Made by a program: the position numbers and the translations under genes. From NCBI GenBank assembly GCA_017309115.1, contig JAFLEF010000032.1:24010-88009 (forward strand): a DNA stretch of 64,000 bases. Reading direction: 5' to 3'. Source of the DNA: Verrucomicrobiota bacterium. Its GTDB lineage: Bacteria > Verrucomicrobiota > Verrucomicrobiia > Limisphaerales > UBA9464. Shown one piece after another: positions 42,129 through 49,700 of this stretch (the stretch's first letter is position 1; every line of letters starts with the position of its first letter). The notes under the pieces were generated by a model. It saw nothing but the letters and a program-made list of their open reading frames with translations. It had not been told where the DNA came from and searched no databases.

Positions 42129-42968
42129 ATGAAAAACACTATGATTCGCAGCTCGTACCTCGCTCTGATCACCGCCGCTTTGGCCCTGCCGGCCTCCGTT
42201 TTGGCGGACGACGACGACAAGAAGGCCAAGCTGCCCTGGGGCCTCGAGATTGTGGACGAAGTTCAGTACGGCGCGACCGATGAAGCCTCCAAGATCTTCT
42301 TCACCCAGGACCTGCCGAAGTTGTCGGAGTTGGTGAGCACCACGCTGTATGAAACCAAGGCGATCAATGACGCCACCATCCTGCTCGATCCTTCGAAGTT
42401 GGTTCTCAAGAATGAGTCCGACGTCCGAGTGTACTTCGTTGGCGAAGGCGCTGGGTACCACAACATTCTCGGGTTCAGCACGGACGGTGGAAGTCCCAAG
42501 GGTAAAGACGCAGCCGTGATCTTCCCGGATGCTTCCAGCTTGGTTTCCCCGCTGACTCCCAAGAATGACATGACCGTGAAGCGCACGGCGAACGAACCGC
42601 TGCTGCCCGGTGACTTTGTTGACCTCGGCGAATTCAAGGCCGGCACCAAGCTCGACTTCTTCCTGATCGCCGACGGCGCCAACGGCGGCAAGAACGTGTA
42701 CTCGACGGACGCCTCAGTGAACTCTGACGGGATCAACCACGTGGTTTCCTTCGCGGCCATCAGCGGTTCCTACCTCCTGATCGGGTTCGAAGACATGTTC
42801 AAGGGCGGCGACCGGGACTTCAACGATGTTCTCTTCGCCGTGGATATCGGGGCCAAGAATCTGGCGGCCCTGACGGCCACTCCGGAACCGGCCACGTATG
42901 CGATGCTCGGTACGTTCCTGGCCCTGGGTGGTTGGGCAATGCGCCGCCGCAATGCGACCCAGGCCTAA
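42129..42968 (+). CDS. DUF4114-domain PEP-CTERM protein 1
   Basis: A 279-residue secreted protein. A signal peptide (SYLALITAALALPASVLA) is followed by an acidic stretch (DDDDKKAK), a DUF4114-type domain (GEGAGYHNILGF, KLDFFLIADGANGG, HVVSFAAISGSYLLIGFEDM, GGDRDFNDVLFAVDIG) and the sorting tail TPEPATYAML, a hydrophobic helix and RRRN. The PEP-CTERM signal is expected to be cleaved by exosortase (encoded 5 kb downstream), releasing or anchoring the protein at the outer surface together with EPS. The exact role is unknown; DUF4114 proteins carry Ca-binding-like acidic loops. It is one of three paralogues here and has its own sigma-54 promoter. Confidence 0.93.
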   Translation: MKNTMIRSSYLALITAALALPASVLADDDDKKAKLPWGLEIVDEVQYGATDEASKIFFTQDLPKLSELVSTTLYETKAINDATILLDPSKLVLKNESDVRVYFVGEGAGYHNILGFSTDGGSPKGKDAAVIFPDASSLVSPLTPKNDMTVKRTANEPLLPGDFVDLGEFKAGTKLDFFLIADGANGGKNVYSTDASVNSDGINHVVSFAAISGSYLLIGFEDMFKGGDRDFNDVLFAVDIGAKNLAALTATPEPATYAMLGTFLALGGWAMRRRNATQA

Positions 42969-43383
42969 TCGATAACCGGGTTAAGCAACGATCATCCCAA
43001 GACTCCAAGTAACCATGAATGCAGCGGATCACTTTGAACCCTCCCGTCCGGCGAATCGATGCCGACTGGCTTTGGCCCGGGTTCGGGGTTGTGTCCGACG
43101 CCTTCCGAGCGGGGCGGGAACCCCGGAAGGTGCTGACCGACGACGAATTGACGCTCTGTGGAGATACCTGCTTCGACGCAAGGAGCGCGAACAGGAGCGG
43201 AACTCAGGTTCCGGGCGGCCCATCCCGGTGGCTGCCCTCGGAACCCAGACCGCGGAACCTCTGCGAAAGGAGCACACCGCCCGACCGGTGCTGATCGGCT
43301 GGCGACGGGATTTCGAGCAAGCGATTTGGTAGACTGTTAGTGCGTTTGGAACAGCAGCTCCCGGCGGGGAGCTGGACTGGACG

Positions 43384-43425
43384 GGTTGGCTCCGACCGTG
43401 AGTGGCGGTTGGAGCCAGCCTTTTT
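43384..43425 (+). terminator. Strong Rho-independent terminator
   Basis: GGTTGGCTCCGACCG and CGGTTGGAGCCAGCC form a 15-pair stem (two G-U pairs) with a TGAGTGG loop, followed by TTTTT at 43421-43425. It sits about 415 bases after the first PEP-CTERM gene and about 110 bases before the next sigma-54 promoter. A second hairpin, CAGCTCCC-GGC-GGGGAGCTG (43355-43374), lies just upstream. Apart from these two hairpins, nothing supportable was seen in 42969-43383. The spacer could be a long 3' leader or an unrecognised RNA. Confidence 0.8.
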
Positions 43426-43433
43426 CGCGCATC

Positions 43434-43469
43434 TGCAATGCAATCTCAAAGCTGAGGCTGCAATTGCAG
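43434..43469. promoter_or_regulatory. Candidate activator-binding sites upstream of the second PEP-CTERM gene
   Basis: TGCAATG at 43434-43440 in the context CGCATCTGCAATG matches CGCATTTGCAATG at 41958-41970 at all but one position. The perfect 12-base palindrome CTGCAATTGCAG follows at 43458-43469. Both are 70-100 bases upstream of the sigma-54 promoter at 43537, the usual position of enhancer sites. Confidence 0.45.
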
Positions 43470-43536
43470 AGGGCGGTTTTTGAGGAATTCGGCCTAAAAG
43501 TACAGAAATTGGGCCCCGGCGGGCCTTCGGAGGCCC

Positions 43537-43552
43537 TGGCACGCTCTCTGCG
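43537..43552 (+). promoter_or_regulatory. Sigma-54 promoter of the second PEP-CTERM gene
   Basis: TGGCACGCTCTCTGCG has the complete -24 heptamer TGGCACG and GG-N10-GC spacing (GG at 43538-43539, GC at 43550-43551). It is the same element, with similar context, as the promoter at 42045-42060. The leader to the ATG at 43671 is rich in A and C (CAAAC/CGCAAA repeats). Confidence 0.82.
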
Positions 43553-43670
43553 TTCTCGCATCTGTCGCGAGGATCCACCGACGGACAGCCGAAGGAGGGG
43601 ATCGCGACAACCAAACCAAACAAACGCACACGCAAACGCAAACGCACTAACCTCACAGTCTCAATTCGCA

Positions 43671-44528
43671 ATGAACAACCAAACCTCCACTGTTTCCCGA
43701 TTCTCGATCCTGGCCGCTTCCCTGACTGTTTCGGCGAGCGTCCTCGCTCAAACTGCCGCTCCCGTTCAATCCAATGCCCGGCCGTTCGGCTTGGATATTG
43801 TTGGACCCGTCATGGCTGCTGGCTCGGATTCTAAATCCGCGACCTTTCAATCGGAGGCTCTGCCTTCGCTGATTGCCCTGGCGAACACTGAACTTTCCGA
43901 AAGTCAGGCCGTTAACGACTCCAGCATGTTGCTGGATCCGTCCAAGCTCTTCCTCAAGAACGCCTCGGATGTTCGGGTGTATTTTGTGTCCGAAGGCGCG
44001 GGCTACCACAACACCCTGGGATTCAACACCGGCGGTGGCGGCGTAACCTCCGGGGATCCCTTGTTGATCTTTCCGGATGCTTCGAGCAAGGGGACGACTT
44101 CGACCGTCCGCTCGGGATCTGAACCGCTGCTCTCTGGTGATTTCGTGGACCTCGGAAACTTCGCGGCCGGAACCAAGTTGGACTTCTTCCTGATTGCCAA
44201 CGGCGCCAGTGGAGGTGACGACGTGTACTCCACCGACATGTCGGTGAATCCGGATGGCATCAACCACGTGGTGTCGTTCGCGGCCTTGAGCGGCAGCTAC
44301 CTGATGATTGGGTTTGAAGATCTCCTGGGCGGCGGTGACCGGGACTTCAATGATGTTCTCTTCGCGGTGGACATCGGAGCCCGGAACCTGGCGGCGCTCA
44401 CGGCGACGCCGGAACCGGCCACTTATGCGATGCTCGGAACATTCCTGGCCTTGGGCGCCTGGGCGACCCGCCGCCGCTCGGCCGTCGCCGCTCTGGCCCA
44501 GGTGCCGGCGAATCAGAGTCGGGCTTAA
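43671..44528 (+). CDS. DUF4114-domain PEP-CTERM protein 2
   Basis: A 285-residue paralogue of protein 1. It has a signal peptide (SILAASLTVSASVLAQ), a DUF4114 region (SEGAGYHNTLGFNTGGGGVT, KLDFFLIANGASGGDD, YLMIGFEDLLGGGDRDFND, VLFAVDIGARNLAALTATPE) and a C-terminal PEP-CTERM tail (TPEPATYAMLGTFLAL, then RRR and an unusually long 18-residue extension after the Arg cluster). The sorting signal is identical to that of protein 1 over its core. It has its own sigma-54 promoter and upstream repeats. Confidence 0.93.
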   Translation: MNNQTSTVSRFSILAASLTVSASVLAQTAAPVQSNARPFGLDIVGPVMAAGSDSKSATFQSEALPSLIALANTELSESQAVNDSSMLLDPSKLFLKNASDVRVYFVSEGAGYHNTLGFNTGGGGVTSGDPLLIFPDASSKGTTSTVRSGSEPLLSGDFVDLGNFAAGTKLDFFLIANGASGGDDVYSTDMSVNPDGINHVVSFAALSGSYLMIGFEDLLGGGDRDFNDVLFAVDIGARNLAALTATPEPATYAMLGTFLALGAWATRRRSAVAALAQVPANQSRA

Positions 44529-44542
44529 TCGACTCCCGCACA

Positions 44543-44578
44543 CCTCGGCCGGGCGGAGCGGTTTCCGTCCGGCCGAGG
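44543..44578. terminator. Stem-loop after the second PEP-CTERM gene
   Basis: CCTCGGCCGG and CCGGCCGAGG pair perfectly over 10 bases with an inner CGGA/TCCG stem, starting 15 bases after the stop codon. There is no U-run, so it is either a factor-dependent terminator or an mRNA-stabilising 3' hairpin. The 362-base gap to the third paralogue (44529-44890) otherwise holds no recognised gene. Confidence 0.55.
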
Positions 44579-44890
44579 TAATGTCGCTCCCGAGCGACCA
44601 CCGATCTGAGCTGAGGAGGCGTTGGCCGGTGATGGTGGTTGACTGTCTGATTCGATCGATGAGTTGAGTGGTCTTCGGGGGAACCGGTGGGGCGACACGT
44701 GGCCATCGGTTGCAACCCATGAGGTTCCGTGCTTTTCAAATGGGAACCGCTGGGGCAGGTTGGCCGCAGTTCTCCCGGTTATTGGCCGTGATGGTGTTGC
44801 ACCGCCCGGTGATTCCCGGAGAACTCTGATGGTCTAACCCAAGCCCACAGACACCCCAAACCCAGCGAACCCATAACGATTGTTCGTGTC

Positions 44891-45766
44891 ATGAGACCGC
44901 CCATCTCTGGTCGCCGCCTGTTGCTCTCCTCCCTTTTCGGAACTTGGACCGCCCTGGCGGCCGACTCCGGAATCAATTCTCCGGTTCAATCCGCCGCGCG
45001 ACCCTTCGGATTGGAAATCGCGGGTCCCGTCAAGTTGGCGGGCAGTGATGCCGCCGCGAGCACGTTCCAAACAGAGGCGCTTCCTGGTTTAAGCGCCTTG
45101 GTGCAGACCCGACTTTCCGAGCAGGGGCCGATTAACGATTCCACCCTCCTGCTGGATCCGGACAAACTGATCCTCAGTACGGCAGCCGATGTCCGGGTGT
45201 ATTTCGTGGGCGAAGGCGCAGGTTACCACAACTCCCTCGGATTCAATACAGCGGGCGGGGGCGTTACGTCGGGCAATCCGCTGCTGATCTTTCCCGACGC
45301 ATCGAGCCGGGTTTCCACCTACAGCCCCAATGCCCAAGGGTCGGTGGCGCGGACGGGGGCTGAGCCGTTGTTGGCGGGCGACTTTGTGGATCTGGGCAAC
45401 TTTGCGGCCGGCACCAAGCTGGACTTCTTCCTCATCGCGAATGGAGCCAGTGGCGGCAATCAGGTCTTTTCCACCGATGGCTCGGTCAATCCCGACGGAA
45501 TCAATCATGTCGTCTCCTTCGCGGCTCTGAGCGGGTCCTATCTGTTGATCGGTTTTGAAGATCTCTTCGGGGGCGGGGATCGGGATTTCAATGATGTCCT
45601 TTTCGCAGTGGACATCGGAGCTCGCAATCTGGCGACGCTTACAGCGGCTCATGAGCCGGCGACAGTGGCCATCTTGGCGGCGTTCCTCGGGGTGGGTGGA
45701 TGGATCTTCCGGCGACGGGCGAACCCGCCGGGCGGATCGCCGTCGCAAAGTCTTCGACCGGGCTGA
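44891..45766 (+). CDS. DUF4114-domain protein 3 with variant HEP sorting signal
   Basis: A 291-residue third paralogue, closest to protein 2 over the mature part (SAARPFGLEIAGPVKLAGSD, KLDFFLIANGASGGNQ, YLLIGFEDLFGGGDRDFND, VLFAVDIGARNL). The signal peptide is short (LLLSSLFGTWTALAA). The C-terminal signal reads HEPATVAILAAFLGVGGWIF then RRR, with His in place of the first Pro of PEP, which is the only difference from a canonical tail start. No good sigma-54 promoter or TGCAATG repeat was found upstream. Its stop is 32 bases before the TPR-exosortase operon, so it may be the first gene of that unit. Confidence 0.9.
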   Translation: MRPPISGRRLLLSSLFGTWTALAADSGINSPVQSAARPFGLEIAGPVKLAGSDAAASTFQTEALPGLSALVQTRLSEQGPINDSTLLLDPDKLILSTAADVRVYFVGEGAGYHNSLGFNTAGGGVTSGNPLLIFPDASSRVSTYSPNAQGSVARTGAEPLLAGDFVDLGNFAAGTKLDFFLIANGASGGNQVFSTDGSVNPDGINHVVSFAALSGSYLLIGFEDLFGGGDRDFNDVLFAVDIGARNLATLTAAHEPATVAILAAFLGVGGWIFRRRANPPGGSPSQSLRPG

Positions 45767-45798
45767 GGGATTAAATCGAACTTGGCCCGCTTCTCGTC

Positions 45799-47739
45799 AT
45801 GAAGAAAAAACTACTGATCGCGTTGGTTGTTCTGGTGGCTTTGGGCGTAGGCGCCTTTTTCGGGGTTCGGTCCTGGCGCCAGAAAGTCGTCCGTTTCCAG
45901 GATGAAAATGCCTTTCGCGCGGCGCAAAAGGCCCTTCGCGAGAATCGTCCCGCGGACGCTTTAGCGCTGTATGAGGCGCGCAATCGCGAGCGAAACGTTC
46001 TTCCGTGGAGCGAAGTTGAATTGGGCGCCCTCGCTGGGACGCGTCAGTTGCCTCGGCTTCTCGCCCTGTTTGAGACCTCTCCGGAGCGCATTGCCAAGGA
46101 TTCGACAGCCTCGTTACTGGTGGCCCGAACCCTGTTGCACTCCAAACGACAGAAGGAGTTCAACGAACTACGCGAGAAATGGCGTCAACGCGACAATACC
46201 GTCGACTGGCTGGTCCTGGACTCGGACGCGCAGTTGCTGCAAGGCAACTACCGACAGGCGCGGGAGCTCTTGAAATCCCGGACCTTTCCCGGAACCAACG
46301 ACGTTCCCCGCTTGGTCCGGTTGGCGATTTTGTCGCGGGGGCGGGATTTGACGGAATCCTGGAACTATCTGGCGGAGGCTTCGCGCCTGAATCCGCGCGA
46401 TCCCGAAGTGCGCTCGTTTCGGGCGCAAATTCTGGAACAACTCGACAAGACGGCTCTGGCGCGAGTGGAGTATGTCGCGGCCCATGTCGCCGATCCGAAG
46501 AATCCCCTGCTGCGGGATCAGTTGGCGGAGTTTTATCGTCGGCAGGGATCCTATGATCTGGCGCTCACCACCTGGCGGGATGCCCTCAAGACGCCCACGC
46601 TGGATTACTTGTGGCTGAAAGCGGCGTTTTGGGGACGGATGATCCAGCCGGTGAAGTTGGAGCTGAAGGCGGAGGAACGGCCGCAGGGAGACCTGACGCC
46701 CCTGGCCGAGTATGTCCTCCAACTCGCTCCGGGATCATTTTGGAATGACTCCTTCGAGAAGGTGCCTGGCGCCCGGACTTTGGAGGGACAACGGCAGGAA
46801 ATTTTCTGGCTGAAACTGGCCGATCGACTGCGGCAGAAGCAGGACAAGGCGGCCTTGGAATTGATCAGTTTCAATCGGTTCGGACCGAACACCTGGCAGC
46901 CAGATCTTGAGCGAGCCTTGGCGCGAATCCTGGCTTTTCGGACGGCGACCAATTTGAACCCGGCCAGTGTCACCCTGCCGACGGGCGGGTTGGCCGAGAC
47001 GAACCGCCATCAATACTTCAATCAGCTGGAGCAATTGGCGAAGCGGGAGCGGGACGGCGGCGGCAAGAGTGCGGTGCCTCCGGACATGGCGAAATTTCTA
47101 CGCAGCGATGCCGCCGTGGGTGCGGCGTTTCTCGCGGCGGGTTGGCGCGAAGCGGCGTTGGATCTGTTGCCGCCGCAGCCCCAGGCCGAGGCGCCGGAGT
47201 GGTTGCTCTACGGTCAAGCTCAAGCGCTGCGGTACAATCGGAATGCGGCGTCGGCTTTGGCCTTTCTGTCCCAGGCCCCGGCCACACCCACCTTGGAACT
47301 GCTTCGCGGAGAATTGGAGATTGCTGATGGCAAGATGGCCGAAGGTCTGGCCCGACTGGCGCCCCTGGCTGGCCAAAACTCCGAAGTTGGATTCCGGGCG
47401 GCCTGGCTCCTGGCCGTATCGAGTTTCGAGAAATCAGACTTTGCAGCGGTTAAGAAGTTGGTCGCTGGTCAGCCGCGGTTGGCCAAGAGTCCGACAGGAT
47501 TGGAGTTGCTCGCCCGAGTTGCCCTGGTCGAAGGACAGTCGGCCGAGGCGGATCGTTTGTATCGGCAGATTGCGGGTCAGTCGGTGGAAGCCCGGACCTA
47601 TCTCGCGCGGCAGGCGTTTGCCCAGAAGGATTGGGTGACGGCGCGGAAGTACACCGAGGAATTGATTGCGATCATGCCCGATGAACTGCAACTGCGGGCG
47701 AATCTGGAAGCGATCGCGGTGGCCCAATCCAAACCATGA
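45799..47739 (+). CDS. Membrane-anchored TPR-repeat protein of the exosortase operon
   Basis: A 646-residue protein with an N-terminal signal-anchor (LLIALVVLVALGVGAFFGVR) and a long helical solenoid outside the membrane. TPR-like helix pairs are visible throughout, for example AAQKALRENRPADALALYEA, LDSDAQLLQGNYRQARELLK, LAEFYRRQGSYDLALTTWRD and YLARQAFAQKDWVTARKYTE. TPR proteins of this type accompany EPS/exosortase loci (PEP-CTERM TPR protein families) and probably scaffold the export machinery. The stop overlaps the exosortase start by ATGA. Confidence 0.8.
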   Translation: MKKKLLIALVVLVALGVGAFFGVRSWRQKVVRFQDENAFRAAQKALRENRPADALALYEARNRERNVLPWSEVELGALAGTRQLPRLLALFETSPERIAKDSTASLLVARTLLHSKRQKEFNELREKWRQRDNTVDWLVLDSDAQLLQGNYRQARELLKSRTFPGTNDVPRLVRLAILSRGRDLTESWNYLAEASRLNPRDPEVRSFRAQILEQLDKTALARVEYVAAHVADPKNPLLRDQLAEFYRRQGSYDLALTTWRDALKTPTLDYLWLKAAFWGRMIQPVKLELKAEERPQGDLTPLAEYVLQLAPGSFWNDSFEKVPGARTLEGQRQEIFWLKLADRLRQKQDKAALELISFNRFGPNTWQPDLERALARILAFRTATNLNPASVTLPTGGLAETNRHQYFNQLEQLAKRERDGGGKSAVPPDMAKFLRSDAAVGAAFLAAGWREAALDLLPPQPQAEAPEWLLYGQAQALRYNRNAASALAFLSQAPATPTLELLRGELEIADGKMAEGLARLAPLAGQNSEVGFRAAWLLAVSSFEKSDFAAVKKLVAGQPRLAKSPTGLELLARVALVEGQSAEADRLYRQIAGQSVEARTYLARQAFAQKDWVTARKYTEELIAIMPDELQLRANLEAIAVAQSKP

Positions 47740-48548
47740 AGCCTCGGGATTACGCGTGGTGGGCGGCCCTGCTGGGCTTGGCCTTGTTCATCTGGCTGCG
47801 GGACCGCTCGTGGATGGGGACGTCTGAGGACACCGTGCCGCTTCTGATTGCCATGCCCTTGGCGTGGTGGCTGGGCCGTCCCTGGAATCTCCGGGAAACC
47901 TCCGAATTTTTGCACCTACCGTTGGTGGTGCTGGCGGCGGCCTCCCTGGTGCTGGGGAGTTTGCTCAATATCACCTTGTTGTTGGCGCTGGGCTGGACGG
48001 CGTCGCTCTGGGCGTGGTTGCGGCCCCGGTTGGATCTGGGAGATCGGGCCCGGGTGTTTGGACTGATGGCCCTGCCGTTGATGGCCTTTCCCTGGGTCGC
48101 TCTCGATGGGCAGCCGATTGGCTGGTGGTTTCGCCTGTCGGGGGCCTGGTTCGCCGAGCATTTTTTTCGAGGGTTCGGATTTTCGGTAACTCGGGAAGGT
48201 ACGAGCATGATGGTTCAGGGAACTCCGGTGACGGTGGATGCCGCCTGTTCCGGTCTGAAGGTGCTCCAGTCCTTGCTGATTGCGGGAACCTTTTTGGCGT
48301 ACGTTCAATTCGCCCGCACCGCCTTGTACTGGTGGAATGTGGTGGCGCTGGTCGGCGTGGCGTGGTTGGCCAATACGGCGCGGATCGTGGTGATTACGGC
48401 CGCCGCGATGACTTGGGGACAGGAGTTTGCCATGGGCGTTTTCCACACGTGGGGAGGACTGTTGGTGTTGGTTCTCATGTTCATCATCTGCGGCGTGACT
48501 TTTGAGGTGGAACGTCGCTGGTTGCTGAACCAATCGCCTGCGGCATGA
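47736..48548 (+). CDS. xrt: Exosortase/archaeosortase family transpeptidase
   Basis: A 270-residue multi-pass membrane protein with about eight hydrophobic segments, of the exosortase family that recognises PEP-CTERM signals. The catalytic triad is visible: Cys in TVDAACSGLKVLQSLL, Arg in WLANTARIVVIT, and His in MGVFHTWGGLL. The other conserved part (LPLMAFPWVALDGQPIGWWF) fits the family N-terminal half. It is coupled to the TPR gene before it and to a membrane-protein gene after it (four-base overlaps). Its likely substrates are the DUF4114 proteins encoded just upstream. The subtype (for example XrtA- or XrtC-like) could not be fixed. Confidence 0.93.
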   Translation: MKPRDYAWWAALLGLALFIWLRDRSWMGTSEDTVPLLIAMPLAWWLGRPWNLRETSEFLHLPLVVLAAASLVLGSLLNITLLLALGWTASLWAWLRPRLDLGDRARVFGLMALPLMAFPWVALDGQPIGWWFRLSGAWFAEHFFRGFGFSVTREGTSMMVQGTPVTVDAACSGLKVLQSLLIAGTFLAYVQFARTALYWWNVVALVGVAWLANTARIVVITAAAMTWGQEFAMGVFHTWGGLLVLVLMFIICGVTFEVERRWLLNQSPAA

Positions 48549-49030
48549 ATTCCCTGGGTCGATGGCTGCGCCCCGAATGGGCGGTAACGGCGTTTACCCT
48601 GTGGCGTTCGCTGGTGCTCATCGAGGGCTGGCGGCATGCCCCGCTGGAGCGGGCAGCCTGGGTGATGTTTTTGGTGTGGCTGGTGCCTCTGGGCGTCTTC
48701 ACCTGGCGCGCCGCAACCGGACCTTCGCTACCCACTACGAATCGACCCATCTGGCCCTTCATTCCGGCGCTCCTCCTGACGCTGGTGGGAACTCTGGGGT
48801 CTCTCAACGCGCTGTGTTATGTCGGATTGGCCTTTGCGTTGGTGGGGCTGACCGGGTGGTCCTGGTGGCACTGGCTGTGGCTGGCCACGGCCGTGAGTTG
48901 GATGCCGGTGTTCGGCTGGCTGGCCCAGGGACTCGGACTGAATCTGTTGTTCGCCGTCCGCCTGGCCGTCGCCCTGGCCGGTGTCGTCATCGCCTTCCGT
49001 TGGATCCTCCCCCGAACCTCCCCTTCATGA
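48545..49030 (+). CDS. Four-helix membrane protein of the exosortase operon
   Basis: A 161-residue hydrophobic protein with about four helices (for example RAAWVMFLVWLVPLGVFTWR, IPALLLTLVGTLGSLNALCY, GLAFALVGLTGWSWWHWLWL). Proteins of this size often lie between exosortase and EpsI genes, but no named family was recognised. Both ends overlap neighbours by four bases (ATGA), so it is coupled to the exosortase and EpsI genes and may assist substrate insertion or sorting. Confidence 0.7.
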   Translation: MNSLGRWLRPEWAVTAFTLWRSLVLIEGWRHAPLERAAWVMFLVWLVPLGVFTWRAATGPSLPTTNRPIWPFIPALLLTLVGTLGSLNALCYVGLAFALVGLTGWSWWHWLWLATAVSWMPVFGWLAQGLGLNLLFAVRLAVALAGVVIAFRWILPRTSPS

Positions 49031-49611
49031 AAACGTCGCATCGTCTGCTCTGGATTGCCCTGGCCCTTTCGGTGGTCCTGGCCCTTTCGTGGCAGTTGTT
49101 TCCCCTGGCGGATTCCGGGGATCGCTTGCAGCAACTGCCCCCTCAGGGCTGGCGCTTGATCAGTCGCGACATGCCGCTCACGCCGACTGAGAAATCCATC
49201 TTTGGCCAGGCCCGGGTGCTCAAGCGCCTGTATCAGGCCGACGGGCAACGAGTCGTTTTGGTGGGAATTGACGGCAGCCAGGAGCGCCACGCCGTGCACG
49301 ATCCCTTGTATTGTTTTCGCGGGGCCGGCTGGGAGGTGGAATCCAAGATCGACCTCCCGGTTCCGGGGGGAGTGGCAAGGCGTCTGATTCTGGGAAAGGG
49401 GCCGGAGAAGGCAGAGGCTGTGTATTGGATCAGCAACGGACAGGTCCGCCACACCTCTCCACTGCGGTACTGGTGGCAGGCCACCTGGCGACGTCTGACT
49501 TTGGGTCGGTCCGGAGCAGAACCGGTGTTGATCATCCTGCAACCCGCGACGGGCGAAGGGGTGCGTTGGGAGAAGCTGTTCCAGTCGTTTCCTGGCTTGT
49601 TCGAACTCTGA
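49027..49611 (+). CDS. EpsI-like exosortase-associated periplasmic protein
   Basis: A 194-residue protein with a signal-anchor (LLWIALALSVVLALSWQLFP) and an EpsI-like body: LPLAD/PPQGWRLISRDMPLT near the start, VLVGIDGSQERHAVHDPLYC (EpsI: H-P-x-x-C-Y-like), FRGAGWEVESKIDLPVPGG and the Trp-rich stretch RYWWQATWRRLTLG. The domain is found fused to or beside exosortase in most EpsH-type systems; its biochemistry is unknown. It is the last gene of the operon. A terminator for the facing gene follows. Confidence 0.8.
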   Translation: MKTSHRLLWIALALSVVLALSWQLFPLADSGDRLQQLPPQGWRLISRDMPLTPTEKSIFGQARVLKRLYQADGQRVVLVGIDGSQERHAVHDPLYCFRGAGWEVESKIDLPVPGGVARRLILGKGPEKAEAVYWISNGQVRHTSPLRYWWQATWRRLTLGRSGAEPVLIILQPATGEGVRWEKLFQSFPGLFEL

Positions 49612-49647
49612 AATCCGCCGGGCGAATGGGGCGAACGGATGTCGGGC

Positions 49648-49683
49648 AAAACAAAAAACGCCGCCCTGGTGAAGGGCGGCGTT
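49648..49683 (-). terminator. Rho-independent terminator of the DUF481-type gene
   Basis: AACGCCGCCCT and AGGGCGGCGTT form a perfect 11-pair stem with a GGTGA loop (49657-49683). Read on the minus strand, it is followed by a T-rich run (49648-49656), so it terminates the leftward gene ending at 49701. The rightward exosortase operon ends 37 bases before the element and may use it in the other direction. Confidence 0.85.
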
Positions 49684-49700
49684 AAAGCGAACCGAACTGC

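Noticed and set aside
43015-43332. Short open frames after the first PEP-CTERM gene
   Set aside because: They overlap each other in different frames, have no recognisable motif and precede the terminator. Length is as expected by chance in GC-rich DNA.
44754-44768. Sigma-54-like element upstream of the third DUF4114 gene
   Set aside because: GG-N10-GC spacing is present, but the -24 part (GGGCAGG) and -12 part (CCGCA) match the consensus poorly, unlike the other two promoters.
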